A DNA stretch of 60,000 bases, from the NCBI GenBank assembly GCA_950295325.1, contig OX485803.1, forward strand, positions 17,796,001 through 17,856,000, in the 5' to 3' direction. How positions within the stretch are numbered: position 1 is the stretch's first letter; each line of letters begins with the position of its first letter. The notes under the pieces are model-generated. The model ran no database searches. It was not told the origin of the DNA and was given only the letters and a program-made list of their open reading frames with translations. The position numbers and the translations under genes were made by a program. This stretch comes from Polytrichum commune. Lineage: Eukaryota > Streptophyta > Polytrichopsida > Polytrichales > Polytrichaceae. This document shows, piece after piece, positions 25,601-36,730 of this stretch.

Positions 25601-25800
25601 CCTTTATCCTGTCCTACAAATACCGCCTCATCTCGGTCATCCTAGCCACCTGCTTTGCGTTGGCCATGTTCGGAACCATTGGGGCCAAGTTGGGAGGTGC
25701 CCCGAAAGTGAAAGCCGCGCTCCGGGTGTTGGTTGGGGGTGGTCTGGCCATGCTCCTCACGTTCGGGATTCTCCGGCTCTTTGGAGTTGCAGGAGTTTAG
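22648..25800 (+). CDS. Vacuolar iron transporter-like protein (VIT1/CCC1 family)
   Basis: Three exons join in phase 0 with GT-AG introns: 22648-23088, 24834-24929 and 25447-25800, giving 296 aa. The family moves Fe2+ or Mn2+ from cytosol into vacuole-type compartments by proton antiport. The N-terminal 70 residues are polar and His/Gln-rich. TM1 (about 77-101) contains LGANDGLVS, with Asp86 in the position of the transport aspartate. TM2 (about 108-132) contains ACSMAIGEFVS. A charged helical insert (about 134-205) includes ELEELAQIYVARGL and RAHARDELGI, resembling the cytosolic metal-binding region of true VIT1 proteins. TM3-5 follow (about 208-234, 239-261 and 268-294). Flowering-plant VTL/nodulin-21 proteins are shorter and lack the insert, so this is an older or VIT1-like type. 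The start is the first ATG of the open frame (GACAGCATGAGC). Which metal it carries is not decided by sequence. Confidence 0.9.
23089..24833 (+). other. Intron 1 of the VIT-like gene, with repeat insertion
   Basis: The intron is 1745 bp, starting GTAAAT and ending TTGCAG. Its last part (about 24565-24765) is a half copy of the foldback family at 20606-21127 (GAGGTATATTCCATAGATTC, then CTCAAACTCAACCGGTTCAT). Short frames inside the intron show no domain. The other intron is 24930-25446 (517 bp). Confidence 0.75.
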
Positions 25801-26480
25801 GTGACCCCACAATTTTTTGTGTACTAGGATGGATGTTATCATGTGTCGTATATACCAATCACCAGTTAGTACAATCAATTGAAACGATGTATTCATATTA
25901 TGTAGTCAGCCAGGCTCATAGAGGAGAGTATGAAACCTACAGCCGAGCATTTAAAGCGCCAGTATGTTTGGCATTGGAACATAGGCGGTTAGGTTGAGTT
26001 GAGATTGTACATAAGATGCATCTGTGAGTTCCATGGGTGTACGGAGCAATTTTGAGATTTATTATAAACTCTGTTAAGATGCTTTGGAGTTGCATGAATT
26101 CAGTCGTCCAACTTGGCTATCAATCCACAAATTTTGTGTTGCAATGTGTCTCAGCTTGTTGTACCCGTGATATGGAATAATGTCCCAGGCCATCCCCACT
26201 GTTCACAAGCTCAACATGTTGCCCATGAGGGTGGCCGGTCTTTCTGGAGCCTTGGAATGATGACTGTTGATTAATGCTCACGCGACCTTGCTGTTTAGGA
26301 CACAAAATGTAGTAGATTGCGTCACGCCAGGCTCAAGGAGAACATGAAACTCACAGCTGACATTCAAAACCCCATTGTATTTGGCATCTGAGGAAGGGTG
26401 GTTACAGATTGTACTATTTAGGACACATCTATGGATTTTCATGGGTGTACGAAGCTCTCGGCCTGACATTTTCCATAGAT
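25778..26480 (+). repeat. Imperfect tandem duplication covering the 3' end of the VIT-like gene
   Basis: The segment from the last codons (CTTTGGAGTTGCAGGAGTT, 25779) to about 26070 recurs from 26080 to about 26480. Shared parts are TTTGGAGTTGCA, the CAGGCTCA..GGAGA block (25910 and 26329), TTTGGCAT, GATTGTAC and CCATGGGTGTACG-like sequence (26031 and 26438). The second unit is longer and decayed, and no intact coding sequence is duplicated. Confidence 0.6.
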
Positions 26481-26612
26481 TCTGTTGACAGCACTGACTA
26501 TCCACATGCTGGATTCCTCCAAACATATGAAGCTTTGAGACTAAGATCAAAACTCTGCATGAGATTGGTGATTTACTGTAAAGCCGAGGGAAAGGGCTGG
26601 AATACCGTGTTG

Positions 26613-26668
26613 GATGACTGCTGGTATTCCCTTCCTTGTATCATATCCCTTGAATACCAGCAGTCATC
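26613..26668. repeat. 17-bp perfect inverted repeat (hairpin)
   Basis: GATGACTGCTGGTATTC (26613-26629) is followed after 22 nt by its exact complement (26652-26668). The arms continue with partial pairing outwards. It could form a small hairpin RNA if transcribed, but nothing shows that it is. Confidence 0.7.
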
Positions 26669-26669
26669 A

Positions 26670-28821
26670 ACCATGATTCACCATATATCTGAACGTTCTT
26701 AGAATTACAAAGAGGGTTAATTCGGATCAGGTCATTGTGAGAAGGGATCCAATATTATTTAGACCCTAACACACAATCTTTTGTACTGCTGAGCTCAAAA
26801 CACTACTCATTCAGTTCCAGAAACTAGCAAGACTTCAAGGAAGTACTAGTGCAGATCTTCTGGATGGGTCCTGCCAGCAAGTATGAAACTCCCAATCAGG
26901 ACACCCCAACTGAATGAAGCAAAAAAGGGCAATATGATGCTACACCATTTACAGTATTTAGTGGCACATGCGTAAAAGTGTCACTTACCCTATTTTGAGG
27001 CATATGCTAGGTTACATTAATGATCAACAACTTCATCATTAGTTTCACCTCATGACACTTGGCATTCAAGTGCGCTTATTAATACTTGTTACAAGTATGT
27101 TCAAGAGTGTTATAAGGTGTATGTCTAAATTACATAATGGTCTACAAGCTGACTAAAGTGTATACAAATGACACTTGACATTAGTATGCTCATGAATATC
27201 TTCCCCTTGCATACTAAAATGCAAAACTATCATTTCAAGTATGCTAATGTGCTACGCTAAATGTCATGATGTAAATAATTTTTCACTTGAAAAGTTAATG
27301 ATATTGAGGAAGATATCATATTGGCAATTAGTGGACGTGACACTTTGAGACCTCTAGGCATCTAGTTTAGGCCCTTCGCAAATAATGTACATGACACTAA
27401 ATGCCATAAATGGTGTACTAAACCAATCACACCTATTATGGTGGACTGAAAGTTAGGCTAGGTAGAAAATTCCATGGCCCACTATATTTTATGTGTGGGT
27501 TGAAAATCAGGGTGGTCCACAATAATTTTGAATGAGCAGTATCGTGTCCTCATCTTGGAACAATATTGCTTGATAGGTCGGAGGATTTGAGGTGAAGAAG
27601 TGAGTATTTGGGTATTGAAGTTAATCTTACAATCTACTATTATAATAAGTGAGGTGGCTATTTCTTAAAGAAAAAATGTTTGACATGTCACTATATTTTA
27701 TGTTAATGTATCTATTATTGATTCCATATTCCTAGTTTTGAACATATGATATTTTGTGTTAAAGAACAACGTGGGTCAAGGGAAGTTATATTGATCAAGA
27801 TTATTGTGGTATGCCAAAATGGAGTTATTTGTTTAATAAAGTCAACTTGTTGGATGCAAAAATAATATATAACACTTCGATAGACACCTCCTTTATGAAT
27901 ATTTCTGCTAGGTCCCTCTAAATGAAGCATCTTTCTTCATCATTTGTGAATGTAAAAAGTCAATGTCACTTTAACACAGTTGTTGGTTACAAAACCACTC
28001 CAAAATAGGTAATTACATCTTTGCTATGTTGGACGAACACCAATCTACCTTGGTCCTTACCCAAGAGCAAGGATGAGAAAATGACATGAAGAAAGTTGAA
28101 GAGATGTGTGTGAATGTGCTATTTGTGTAACTTGTCAAACAAACACCTTTGTACATATTCAAAAGAGGATTGAGTTGCAAGAAATCAAGAGAATTATCAT
28201 ATGGACCATCTACACGCCATGGGCACGCTACCCATCAAATTCTCCTTGGCTTGTCACATTGTGGAACATAGCATGCCCTTCCCCCAAGCCCCCCCCCCCC
28301 ACCCTCCAAAAGCACAAGATACCGTGGTGATCTTTAATGTGAACACCAATAAATTGGTGTGTTAGGACATGATATTTATCTTGAGTTACTTGAACACGAG
28401 TCATTCCCAGTAAATTCAACATTGTCAATGTTTCAGTGTCACAATGTTTCACTAAAGTAATGTTTTAATATTTATAATAAATTGTGTTAGTGTTTGTGTT
28501 TCCATTTGTTGTCTAGAGGTGCTTGATATAAACCTTTTATTATCAAAGGGTGCACTCTAAGGAACTTGGAAGTCTTCTATGAGCTTTGAAAAATAAATTG
28601 GAGTATTGTTTTGCTTCAAGTAAAATTGAAATTGAGTGTGACTTGCACCTAATTATTCTTAAAAACATTGAAAAAATATTTATGCGAAGTTGGGGAGGGG
28701 GGGGGGGGGGGGGATGAAGACGTGAAGTAGCCCCAAAATGGCTTTTCTTTTTAGAGAGGCATTGTGGAGGCCTCTTTGGCAATAAAAGTTTGAAGACCAA
28801 TACATTTAATTTTGATGTTCT
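26670..28821. other. Gene-free stretch
   Basis: No supported gene or clear element was found. Single-base runs occur at 28290-28300 (C) and 28694-28713 (G). Reading frames are short and compositionally ordinary for non-coding DNA. Confidence 0.45.
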
Positions 28822-29765
28822 CTACAACATTTTATGAAGAGGAATGCCGTGGAGAACATCAAAATTAGTTCCTCCTTCCTTTTTCTTTATTTTATAGAAA
28901 AGGATTAAAAGAAAAAAAAAAAACATCAATGCTATGACATTGACATGCGATGTCCGTTCACCACCTTCTGCCCATGTCCGCATGGACGTAGGGAACAAGG
29001 GTGATTTAGTGTTATTTTCACAGGTGGGTTGTAGGTTAGTATTAGTATCAAGAATAGTTGTCAGTGTAGAAGTTTTGGTCAAGTGGGACTGGAGTTTTTT
29101 TTTATTCTTCCTAATTTTCTTCGGTTGACGATGATATGTGTTAAATATCTAAGGGCAAGTTGTGAGAAGGTTTCCATTAGTTTACGTATTTTGTTAGTTG
29201 GGATTTGGAGGTCCTAAAGAGTCTTAGTGGTTGTGGTGTGTTCAGTTTTTCTTATCCTTGCAATGATGATGATTGGTGGTAAGACTGTCCATCCCAATTG
29301 AGATAGGAGAGGGTGGAGGATGATATATTTTTCCAGTATTTGGGTTGTAGTAATTGTGGGGAATCTATCATTATAATAGGTGAATTCATATATTTTGTAC
29401 TTTAAAATTTGGGCTAGGAGTGCAGGGGGGTTTCATGGTAGGTAGAGCTCCAAGGATACATAATAACTTTGGTCTACGTCGGGCTAGGCATTTGCATTCT
29501 GGCAAATAGCATGTGCATGGGAGTAGCCATGAGGGTGTGATATTGACAAGTATGCAGTATGTGAATTTGCCGGCATTTATTAAGGTAAAACATTGTGTTT
29601 TGGGGTGGGCTAGCAATATGTTTGCTAGTGCATGTACTGCTTTGTTGTGTTGGTTGATATGTAGATTATTCGTGTGTTAATTTTTGTAGCATGATAGTAG
29701 GTGTAGGCATGTGTCATTTTCTTGAAATGTGCATAAGTTATAGGTTATAGGTTGAAGATGTATGT

Positions 29766-29819
<54 letters not shown>

Positions 29820-30267
29820 TTATTTTTATTTTTATTTTTTTGGTAGTTACCTAGGTGTCACCCTTATCAAATTTTAAGGGTTTGTGTAATATGTGCATTG
29901 GTGATCCAAGGGGTGCCCCATAATAGGTTTGACCACTTATAGTGGATGTCGGAGTTGGGAGGCCATTTGCATCTATAGGATAATGTGTTTTTTTTTGCAT
30001 GGGAGATGAGTGCATTTTTGTGTTCTTTTCCTATGCATATTTTTAGGTTTCAGATAGATATGTCATGTTGTGTGGGAGTTGGGGGGATTGATGGCCGATG
30101 TGGGGTTTTATGTTCTATTAATAAGTGAAGGTGTTTCCAAGATGCACAGTTGTTCCACACCTTTTTTGGCCAATGTATTTATCATTTCCAAAGATGTTTG
30201 TGTGGGCTCTAACTTTTCGTATGGTGATTCTATTGTGATGGTGGATTTTGATGTGGTTGGGGAGTAG
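28822..30267 (-). mobile_element. LINE fragment, RNase H and C-terminal region
   Basis: The minus strand carries the RNase H motif KVRAHTNIFGNDK (about 30172-30220), then segments such as CKWPPNSDIHYKWSNLLWGT (about 29890-29970). The tail reads TLINAGKFTYC and ITPSWLLPCTCYLPECKCLA (29386-29616). These parallel the LINE at 15.2-17.6 kb. Stops and frame changes separate the pieces. A long (GTT)n run at about 29763-29818 and T-rich sequence interrupt the copy. No reverse transcriptase is present in this fragment. Confidence 0.7.
29763..29818. repeat. (GTT)n microsatellite
   Basis: About 18 uninterrupted TTG units, followed by T-rich ATTTTT repeats, within the LINE fragment. Confidence 0.95.
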
Positions 30268-32072
30268 ATATATGATGTTTAGGCTATTTGCAAAGATGTG
30301 TTTGTAGTTAGGTTATCTGCTATGACTTAAAATAACCAGAAACCTAGAGTACAAACTCTCAAGGAAGGTTTAACTAGTGTTTATTATAGGCATTTGTCAC
30401 ATTATAATTCATTAGTTAGACAAAAGGGATGCATTTAAAACTAAAAGCATAAGTGACATGTCTTTCACTTTTTTTCTCTCTCCAAGGTTCTTCTTAGAAC
30501 CTTTCTCCCAATATCTCATTCAATCTTGTCTTTTAGTTATGGTCTGTAAATTTTGATTTCCTAATCGTGAAGTGTAACAATAGTCTTTGGTAACCATGAT
30601 CTCATTGAGTGTAACAATTGTCTTTAGAATCATTGGCCAATGCATCTTCAAATCACAATAAATGCCTTCTTTAATTGGTCAATGTCAATTTCAATACAAG
30701 ACAAATTTTCATTTGTTACTTCCAAGATTTAATTATCGCTTACAATTATGCAATTAATAGTTAAAACCAAGGTCAAGCTATAGTCTTGGTTGCCCTGCAA
30801 AACCTACAATATTAATAACAACCATGATAACACAAAAGACCATAGTTAAGTTGGTTGGCTTACACTTCACTCTCATAGATCGTAGTTCCTAGACTAGATA
30901 TCCATTTAAGATTCCTACTTAACTCTAAGAAAACTCATGCCTACATCTTTTTGATAATCCAAAGTTTATTCTCTCACTACAACAAATGTTAACATACAAT
31001 TTGTCATCCCCAAAATTACGTAACTGATGAGAACTCTATTCTCATCATCTTCAATTGGTAAAAAGGTTCACTAATCTCAACTCCTACAAACTCATAACAA
31101 GACTAATGTCCTTGTATCAACAATAATAATTTATTTACTATCAAGACACATCTTGTCCTCTACCCTTCACATGTTTCAACAATAATGAAGTGGCCTCTCT
31201 CTCAAACTACCCTTGACCTTCTATCTCTCAAACACTTCCTCTGCCTTGCAGAGGATTTACTGCTACTCAAGTGTCTCCTTTCCCAAGTAACCCTTGGTAA
31301 CCCTAACTCTCTTCCTATCACATAGTAACTTTTCTATTATGCAACATCAATATTTTATTTCCTTCCAGGCTCATTCACTAAATTGCTTATTCACTCTATT
31401 ATATTACTCAAATCTCTCTCTTTGAGCAATGGCATGCTATGCTTTGACACACTATGTGTAATAAAGCCTTCATCAACCAATAGTTTAACTATGTTCTACA
31501 CTTCTGAGTATTCACTCAATCGCCACCTTTGGCAAATGATTTTACATATCCTCTTAAGCTTCCAGTGTACATTTGCATTTTGCTAATAGTTTCGCTTAAT
31601 CACTCAAATTAAAGTTTTCTTATACTTCCTCTCCTTTACATTGGATAGTTCCTAACTCTTGGACAATGGTCTTACATTTGCTCCTAAGATCCTAGTGTAC
31701 ATTTGACACTTTTGCTAATAGTTTCCCTCAATTACTTACGAGCTGATTCAATTTGACTCTCCTCAACATAGATCGCTATTCATTTATGTAATTGCTTTCA
31801 CTTTCATTCTAATACAAGAGCATTATCTTTATCAAATTTAGTTTAATCTCACTTGATTCTTGAACAAATGTTCTCACAAACTCACACTCTCGCAACTTCA
31901 ATGGAAAGCGGTGATTTGTTAAGAAATCGTCCTGGTCTTGGAAGAAGGCCTCAAGTCAATTCCTTCGTCAAGGAGCGATTGGCAAGGCCGCAAAATGAGT
32001 TGCTAGAACAAACGAGGAGACCAAATAAAAACATATATTTTTTTGCCCAAAAAACTACAAGCCAAAAAAAGG
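30268..32072. other. Gene-free AT-rich stretch
   Basis: No recognised coding sequence. A weak internal duplication exists: TTGGCAAATGATTTTACAT..CCAGTGTACATTTG near 31530-31575 resembles 31660-31705. Frame +2 at 31853-32137 runs through into the mitochondrial rRNA fragment and is therefore not a gene. Confidence 0.45.
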
Positions 32073-32168
32073 CACGCCATATTGCCAGATCAGGTTTTCG
32101 CCCATTGTCCAAGATTCCCCACTGCTACCTCCCGTAAGAGTCTGGGCCGTGTCTCAGTCCCAATGTGG
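32073..32168 (-). pseudogene. Mitochondrial 18S rRNA (rrn18) fragment in nuclear DNA (NUMT)
   Basis: The minus strand reads as small-subunit rRNA across the universal region GGGACTGAGACACGGCCCAG, then ACTCTTACGGGAGG and CAGTGGGGAATCTTGGACAATG. The GAATCTTGGACAATGGGCGA form, followed by a CCTGATC..GCAATAT..CG stretch, matches plant mitochondrial rrn18. Plastid 16S has GAATTTTCCGCAATGGG at this place. It is about 96 bp and carries a few substitutions (for example CTCTTACGGGAGGTAG in place of CTCCTACGGGAGGCAG). Similarity stops abruptly at about 32169 and 32072. The neighbouring DNA (31900-32070 and 32169-32260) could be more organellar sequence but was not recognised. Confidence 0.88.
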
Positions 32169-32367
32169 TTGAAAGTCCACCGATTTAGGCTTCTTCCCTT
32201 TTGTCTGCCAATTAAGCAATATGGCTTCTCTCACCGAAAGAGGGCCAGCCCAACAGGGAAAAAAGAAAACAAGTTTTTTTCGCTAAGCTTTTTCATATTG
32301 AAGTTGGAACCTCCTCCCCCGGATGAGACGAGAAGTTTTATTGAGTTTGATGTATGTTGAATTTTTT

Positions 32368-32398
<31 letters not shown>

Positions 32399-33719
32399 CT
32401 GACTTTTCAAAACTTTCACAAAGTTTGAACTTCCTCTTTTCAGAGGCCAAATCCTTCAAGTTCTTCTTCATTGTAATGCAAGGGTGGGTGGGTGGGAATG
32501 TTTACAAGACTCTTTCTAAGTCACTTACCTTGCCCTATCTCACCATTACATAATGCTTTGCATAAGATAGTCCTTTGCAGTCATATATTGATGGGTGTAT
32601 TGTATCACCTAAGTATTCTATGCCATATCCTAACTTGCCTTGCAATGATGAGTGCCTCATTTACATGCTTTGTGAACAAATGGTTTTCATTACCCATTTG
32701 TATGGTTTCACTTATCCCATGCTTTGGAGTCTAATCCCCAACCTTCATGTTCTAATGCAAAAATGTATCTATCTAGTCCACTACATGTATGAGGTACTTA
32801 CAAAGAGGAAATAATCCTATTAGCCTCAACCAATGGAAATGCATAAAATGTCATAATCACAAAACATTACTGCATTGAACGTGTGAAGGGCCTGCCTCAC
32901 CTGTGCCCATGCAACCAACCAACAAAAAATGAGGATTAGTTACGTAAACGAGGTAAATAACAGCAGGACCCAGTTGTTATCCATGTCGCACACTTGGACT
33001 CCATTTCAAAAACATCAAAGTATTTCAAGAAAGTTACACTCATTGTCAAGCCACATATGAGTGTTCAAACCTGTTCTTTTGCCATGATGGGGTAACTCCA
33101 AGTAGAATACTCTTCTTGGTGGTGACTCCTACTCCTTCACTCTTAGCACTTAACTAATACCCTAATTCACACTAAGTTGGCCGCACCTTCCACTACCATG
33201 AATAGTAGAAAAGAGGCTCCGTTTTAGGGTTAAGGGTTTATATTGGAGTTCTTACCTATGGTAAGTTCTCTCAACCCTAATTTTGGCTTTAGGTTTGAGA
33301 CGTGGGCCCGTCTGTCACTAAGCTCGTGTCATATTTTTCATCCATTCCTCCGTAGTGTTTGCTTCATGGTAAGTACAAATTCTTGCCATGTGCTTGGGTC
33401 TTAGTATTTTTTGGCTTATTGGTCATTTATGCTATTAGTAAATACCTTTGCCACGTGCTCATTTATAAAGGTAGTTTATGAATTTCAGAAAATTGCATGG
33501 TAAGGCATTAAACAAGAGCTAGAAAGAGGGAGAGAGAGAGAGAGAGAGAGTTTGGTGGTTGGTGATCCGGAACAAGCTTGGAATTCTAAAAGAGGTGGGT
33601 GTTCAACCCCACCATATTTGTTGGCTATAATTTCACTGTTCTTTGGTATATTTGTCCTAAGGGGTTGGGATCATCGAGTGTTGTGGGGTATCTTGGGAGG
33701 AGTGAAAAGGCATCTATTC
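32169..33719. other. Gene-free stretch with microsatellites
   Basis: (AT)n and (AG)n runs lie at 32368-32398, and (GA)n at 33527-33550. No domain-bearing frame was found. Confidence 0.5.
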
Positions 33720-34678
33720 CAAATGCTTCCTAGGGGAGGTGGGTGAGGATATTACATATGGCCTTTGTTCATATGATTAGAAGTTTGTCTAGTTTTCTAA
33801 TGTCTAGGACAGAGAGGGGTGCACCATAGAAAGCATATTCAATGCCTAGACCGATGACTGTGTTGAGAATTTTTATTTTTTTGTTGATGTGAGGCCGGTG
33901 ATACAAGTAGGACAACACTTTGTTTTTTTGATTTTGCTATAGTGATTTCTTTTATATGGCCCATTTGAGCAAAGGAACTAGTCGGATTGCTAGGTATGTG
34001 TATGGTAAAATTGTGAGAGGATATACATGTGTTAATTTTTGAACTTAATGTTTTGAACCTTTAGGTGAGTTGTGAATACTAGGGGTTGTAATTTGGATAT
34101 ATTGGGGCAACCTGTGACCATGTATTTGCTTATGCCTAGGTCCATGTGTGCCCAATCTTCATATTGTCTTAGTTTGTTGAGTTGTGGTTGTATGTGTTCT
34201 ACTTTTATTAGTATGGATGATAAGGTCATTGGCATATGCGGTGGTCGTTACGGTATTTGATGAGGTGTTAAAGTGGTATCCTAGTTGGTCAATTTCGAGC
34301 CATCTAAGTAGGGGTTCTAGAAAGATGATGAATAGATATGAGCTTTATGTGTCCCCTTGGATGGTGCCGTGGCTAATTTGGATAGGTGGGGTTGTGATGA
34401 AGTGGGCTCCATGAAATTTGGTGGTTGATAAAACATAGATGTCGCCTATTAGTGCAATAGTGTTCGGTGTGTATCCAATTCCTTCCATTATGGCAAGTAC
34501 TCTTAACTGGTCAATTGAATTGAATGCGGTTTTGAAGTCTATATAGGTAAGGTTTATGTCTTGGTTTGTGAATTTAGCATCTTCTATTGTAGTGATGATT
34601 TCTTGGATTTCTCTGGTTGTGTTTCTCAATGGATGGAATCCTTCATGGCCATGATGCAAGAATTTCTGTTGTTCTCCA
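33720..34678 (-). mobile_element. LINE reverse transcriptase domain, 3' portion, split by an insertion
   Basis: Minus-strand frames read HEGFHPLRNTTREIQEIITT, NQDINLTYIDFKTAFNSIDQ and ISHGTIQGDT (34345-34659), the finger/palm motifs of non-LTR reverse transcriptase. Next, at 34225-34236, comes YAND where active enzymes have YADD: a catalytic aspartate codon is changed to AAT. A frameshift follows, then the thumb region (QPQLNKLRQYEDWAHMDLGI, 34032-34235) and a decayed stretch to about 33720. The N-terminal continuation is not next to it. It lies at 39096-39365, on the far side of a 4.4-kb insertion. Confidence 0.88.
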
Positions 34679-35118
34679 CACAGTCCGGGGAGTTTTGTAG
34701 AGAAACCGGCTAATTGCCGAGGTTTCTGGAGGTGGCTCGGATTTTACAAATTTTACCCGGAAGTGGCCTAAAGAGTGCAAAATTTATCGGTTGATAGCCC
34801 CCATTTCCTAATGTGTTTAGGCAATTAGCCGGCAATTTTTTTTTCATTTATGCAATTTCCGGAAGGTCTAAAGTGTGGCCGGTTTTATATTTTGGTGGTG
34901 GATGTGTCATGATCATTTATTCAATTTTTTTTGAATTAATGTGGATTAATTCAATGTGGGCATTCACTCTCCATTTATTGTCATCTAAATAGTATCCTTA
35001 GCACGATTTGAACCTGGCAAAGCCCCTACCATATTAGGGCTAAGGATTTAGCCTTCGAAAAATACAAGCACCACAAAAGGGTCCAAGTATTATTCGGAGG
35101 CTAGTTAGTATTGAAAAG

Positions 35119-35367
35119 TCACAAGATTTGCGTACCATTGCCGTTAGTATCAATTGCCCCAATCGAACAAGGCACATCACTCATACTCACTGTATTAGAA
35201 GAATTCAAATAAGAAGAAGGATTAGCATACAAAAAATGGTACTTACTGTCTTTCTTCCAAAGTGGGATAGCATCACAAATTATGTCATCTACCTCTTCAT
35301 CTGGCCCTTCCAAGGCAATTCGTAGCATTGCATCGAGATTCCTACTACCCAACCTATTTCTCTCACA
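35119..35367 (-). pseudogene. Probable hAT transposase C-terminal fragment
   Basis: The minus strand reads CERNRLGSRNLDAMLRIALE then DDIICDAIPLWKKDSKYHFL, and ends soon after in YANPSSYLNSS. The CERNRL-type motif followed by a helical dimerisation-like tail is what remains at the C-terminus of many hAT transposases, and the enclosing insertion has an 8-bp target duplication. The rest of the transposase is not visible, and the upstream frame is not clearly coding. The assignment to hAT is partly by context. Confidence 0.5.
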
Positions 35368-35542
35368 GAAGTAACAACAAATTTAGGGTCCAGGGTGCTT
35401 GTTTGTGAAACCGACAACGAAAATGGAACCTCCACTACTACGGAGTCAAAGCTGGTTTAGGGAAGCAAGGGGAGCCCTAAACCACAAGCCACTCTAACCC
35501 TAAAGGGCCTAAACCACAAGCCAACAAGGCATAGTCTCCAAC

Positions 35543-35895
35543 TAAGGTAGGGGTGGCAATTTCCGTGCAGGTCCTAAAGTCGACCCCTATGTCGGAAGCA
35601 CCTATCAAGGTGCTTTTACCGTTCACAGCGCTGCCAGCATCTCATTGGCTGCCAGCGGTCGGTTTTAGAAATCCACCATGTGGATATATCACGTATCCTA
35701 TGTGCGAGTGTTGGTCACTCTACAAGGTTTCCTTTAAAAATTTGTAGGAAATCATAAACATGTTGGAAAATTTTGATTTTTTCATAGTTGCTCTTGCACC
35801 AGCTTTGCGGAGCGCTCAAAATTTAAAAAAAAATAGTTTCAGCATCCCAACTAGGCACATCTGAAATTTGGATAGAAATTGCCACCCCTACCTTA
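35543..35895. mobile_element. MITE with TAGGGGTGGCAATTTC termini (hAT-like)
   Basis: TAAGGTAGGGGTGGCAATTT(C) at 35543-35563 is repeated exactly, inverted, at 35875-35895. It encloses 353 bp with GCCAGC-containing short repeats and no protein. The TAGGGGTGG terminus resembles hAT MITEs. An 8-bp duplication was not found, so the family is tentative. Confidence 0.65.
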
Positions 35896-35981
35896 TGTAT
35901 AGTATTGAAAACCTTACCTAAAATATATATTTGGTCGGCTGCCTGCCGTGAAAATAATTTCTCAATCGGCAATTGTAGTTA

Positions 35982-36298
35982 CTCCCTCTGTTTCAAAATA
36001 AAACCGTGGTTTCTATTTCAGTGCGGGATTAAGAACAGTGACCAGCTTTGAACCACAATGCGTTTTTTAACCAAAATTGGGAGCTGCCGAAAATTAGCAA
36101 GCTGGCACGGAGTATACAGTATTTACCGAGGCTACTGTAGCTTCTTAGATAAATATACCATATTTATTAGTAGGCCCAGCTGCACTGCCGTTGTTAGCCG
36201 TGAATGATAGGCATGAGTAGTGGTAATAACAAAACCATGGTTTTATTCTGGCACGGAGTTTATGCAGAAACCATGGTTTTATTGTGAAACAGAGGGAG
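35982..36298. mobile_element. Stowaway-type MITE (Tc1/mariner)
   Basis: The ends are CTCCCTCTGTTTCAAAATAA (35982) and its near-complement GTGAAACAGAGGGAG ending at 36298, each flanked by TA (35980-35981 and 36299-36300). CTCCCTC with a TA target is the hallmark of plant Stowaway elements. The 317-bp interior has duplicated AACCATGGTTTTATT and CTGGCACGGAGT motifs and no coding frame. Confidence 0.88.
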
Positions 36299-36539
36299 TA
36301 GGTTTTTAGGTTTGGGTTCATACTCTCAAAAAACCCCAGGGAAGACCAAATAAGTGTCAGGTGTAACTTTAGTGTGTCATAATAAGATTAATTGATAGGT
36401 TGAAATGATTATGAAATGCTTTTGACAGTCAATTAACTTAGGTTTCACTTTCTCATTTATACTTAGTGACCACTTGTAGGAGTTACTTAACTTATAAAGA
36501 GTCTAAGTATAAAATAAATTATCATCTTGTTTTTCTCAC

Positions 36540-36730
36540 CAAAAGTCTAGTAACGAGTAACCGGGACCGAGTCTAAGCGAACGAGTCCTAAGCGTCTTAA
36601 TCGGCCTGAGTCAGTGTCACGAGTCTAGTGCCAAGTCTCTCAAGTAGACGGTCTAGTCACCAGTGCCAAGTAGACAGTCTAGTAACCAGTAACCAGTAGA
36701 CAGTCTTGTGTCGTGAGAAGTGTCTAGACA
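36540..36730. repeat. Degenerate short tandem repeats (AGTCTAG / ACCAGT / GTAGACAGTC)
   Basis: Units such as GAGTCTAAGC, CGAGTCTAGTGCCAAG and AGTAACCAGTAGACAGTCT repeat with irregular spacing. No coding frame is present. It lies inside the hAT-type insertion, upstream (in plus coordinates) of the hairpin array. Confidence 0.6.

Noticed and set aside
32073-32168. Plastid 16S rRNA fragment
   Set aside because: The GAATCTTGGACAATGGGCG form is mitochondrial; plastid 16S differs at these positions.
31853-32360. Protein-coding gene
   Set aside because: The frames run through the antisense mitochondrial rRNA fragment and show no domain.
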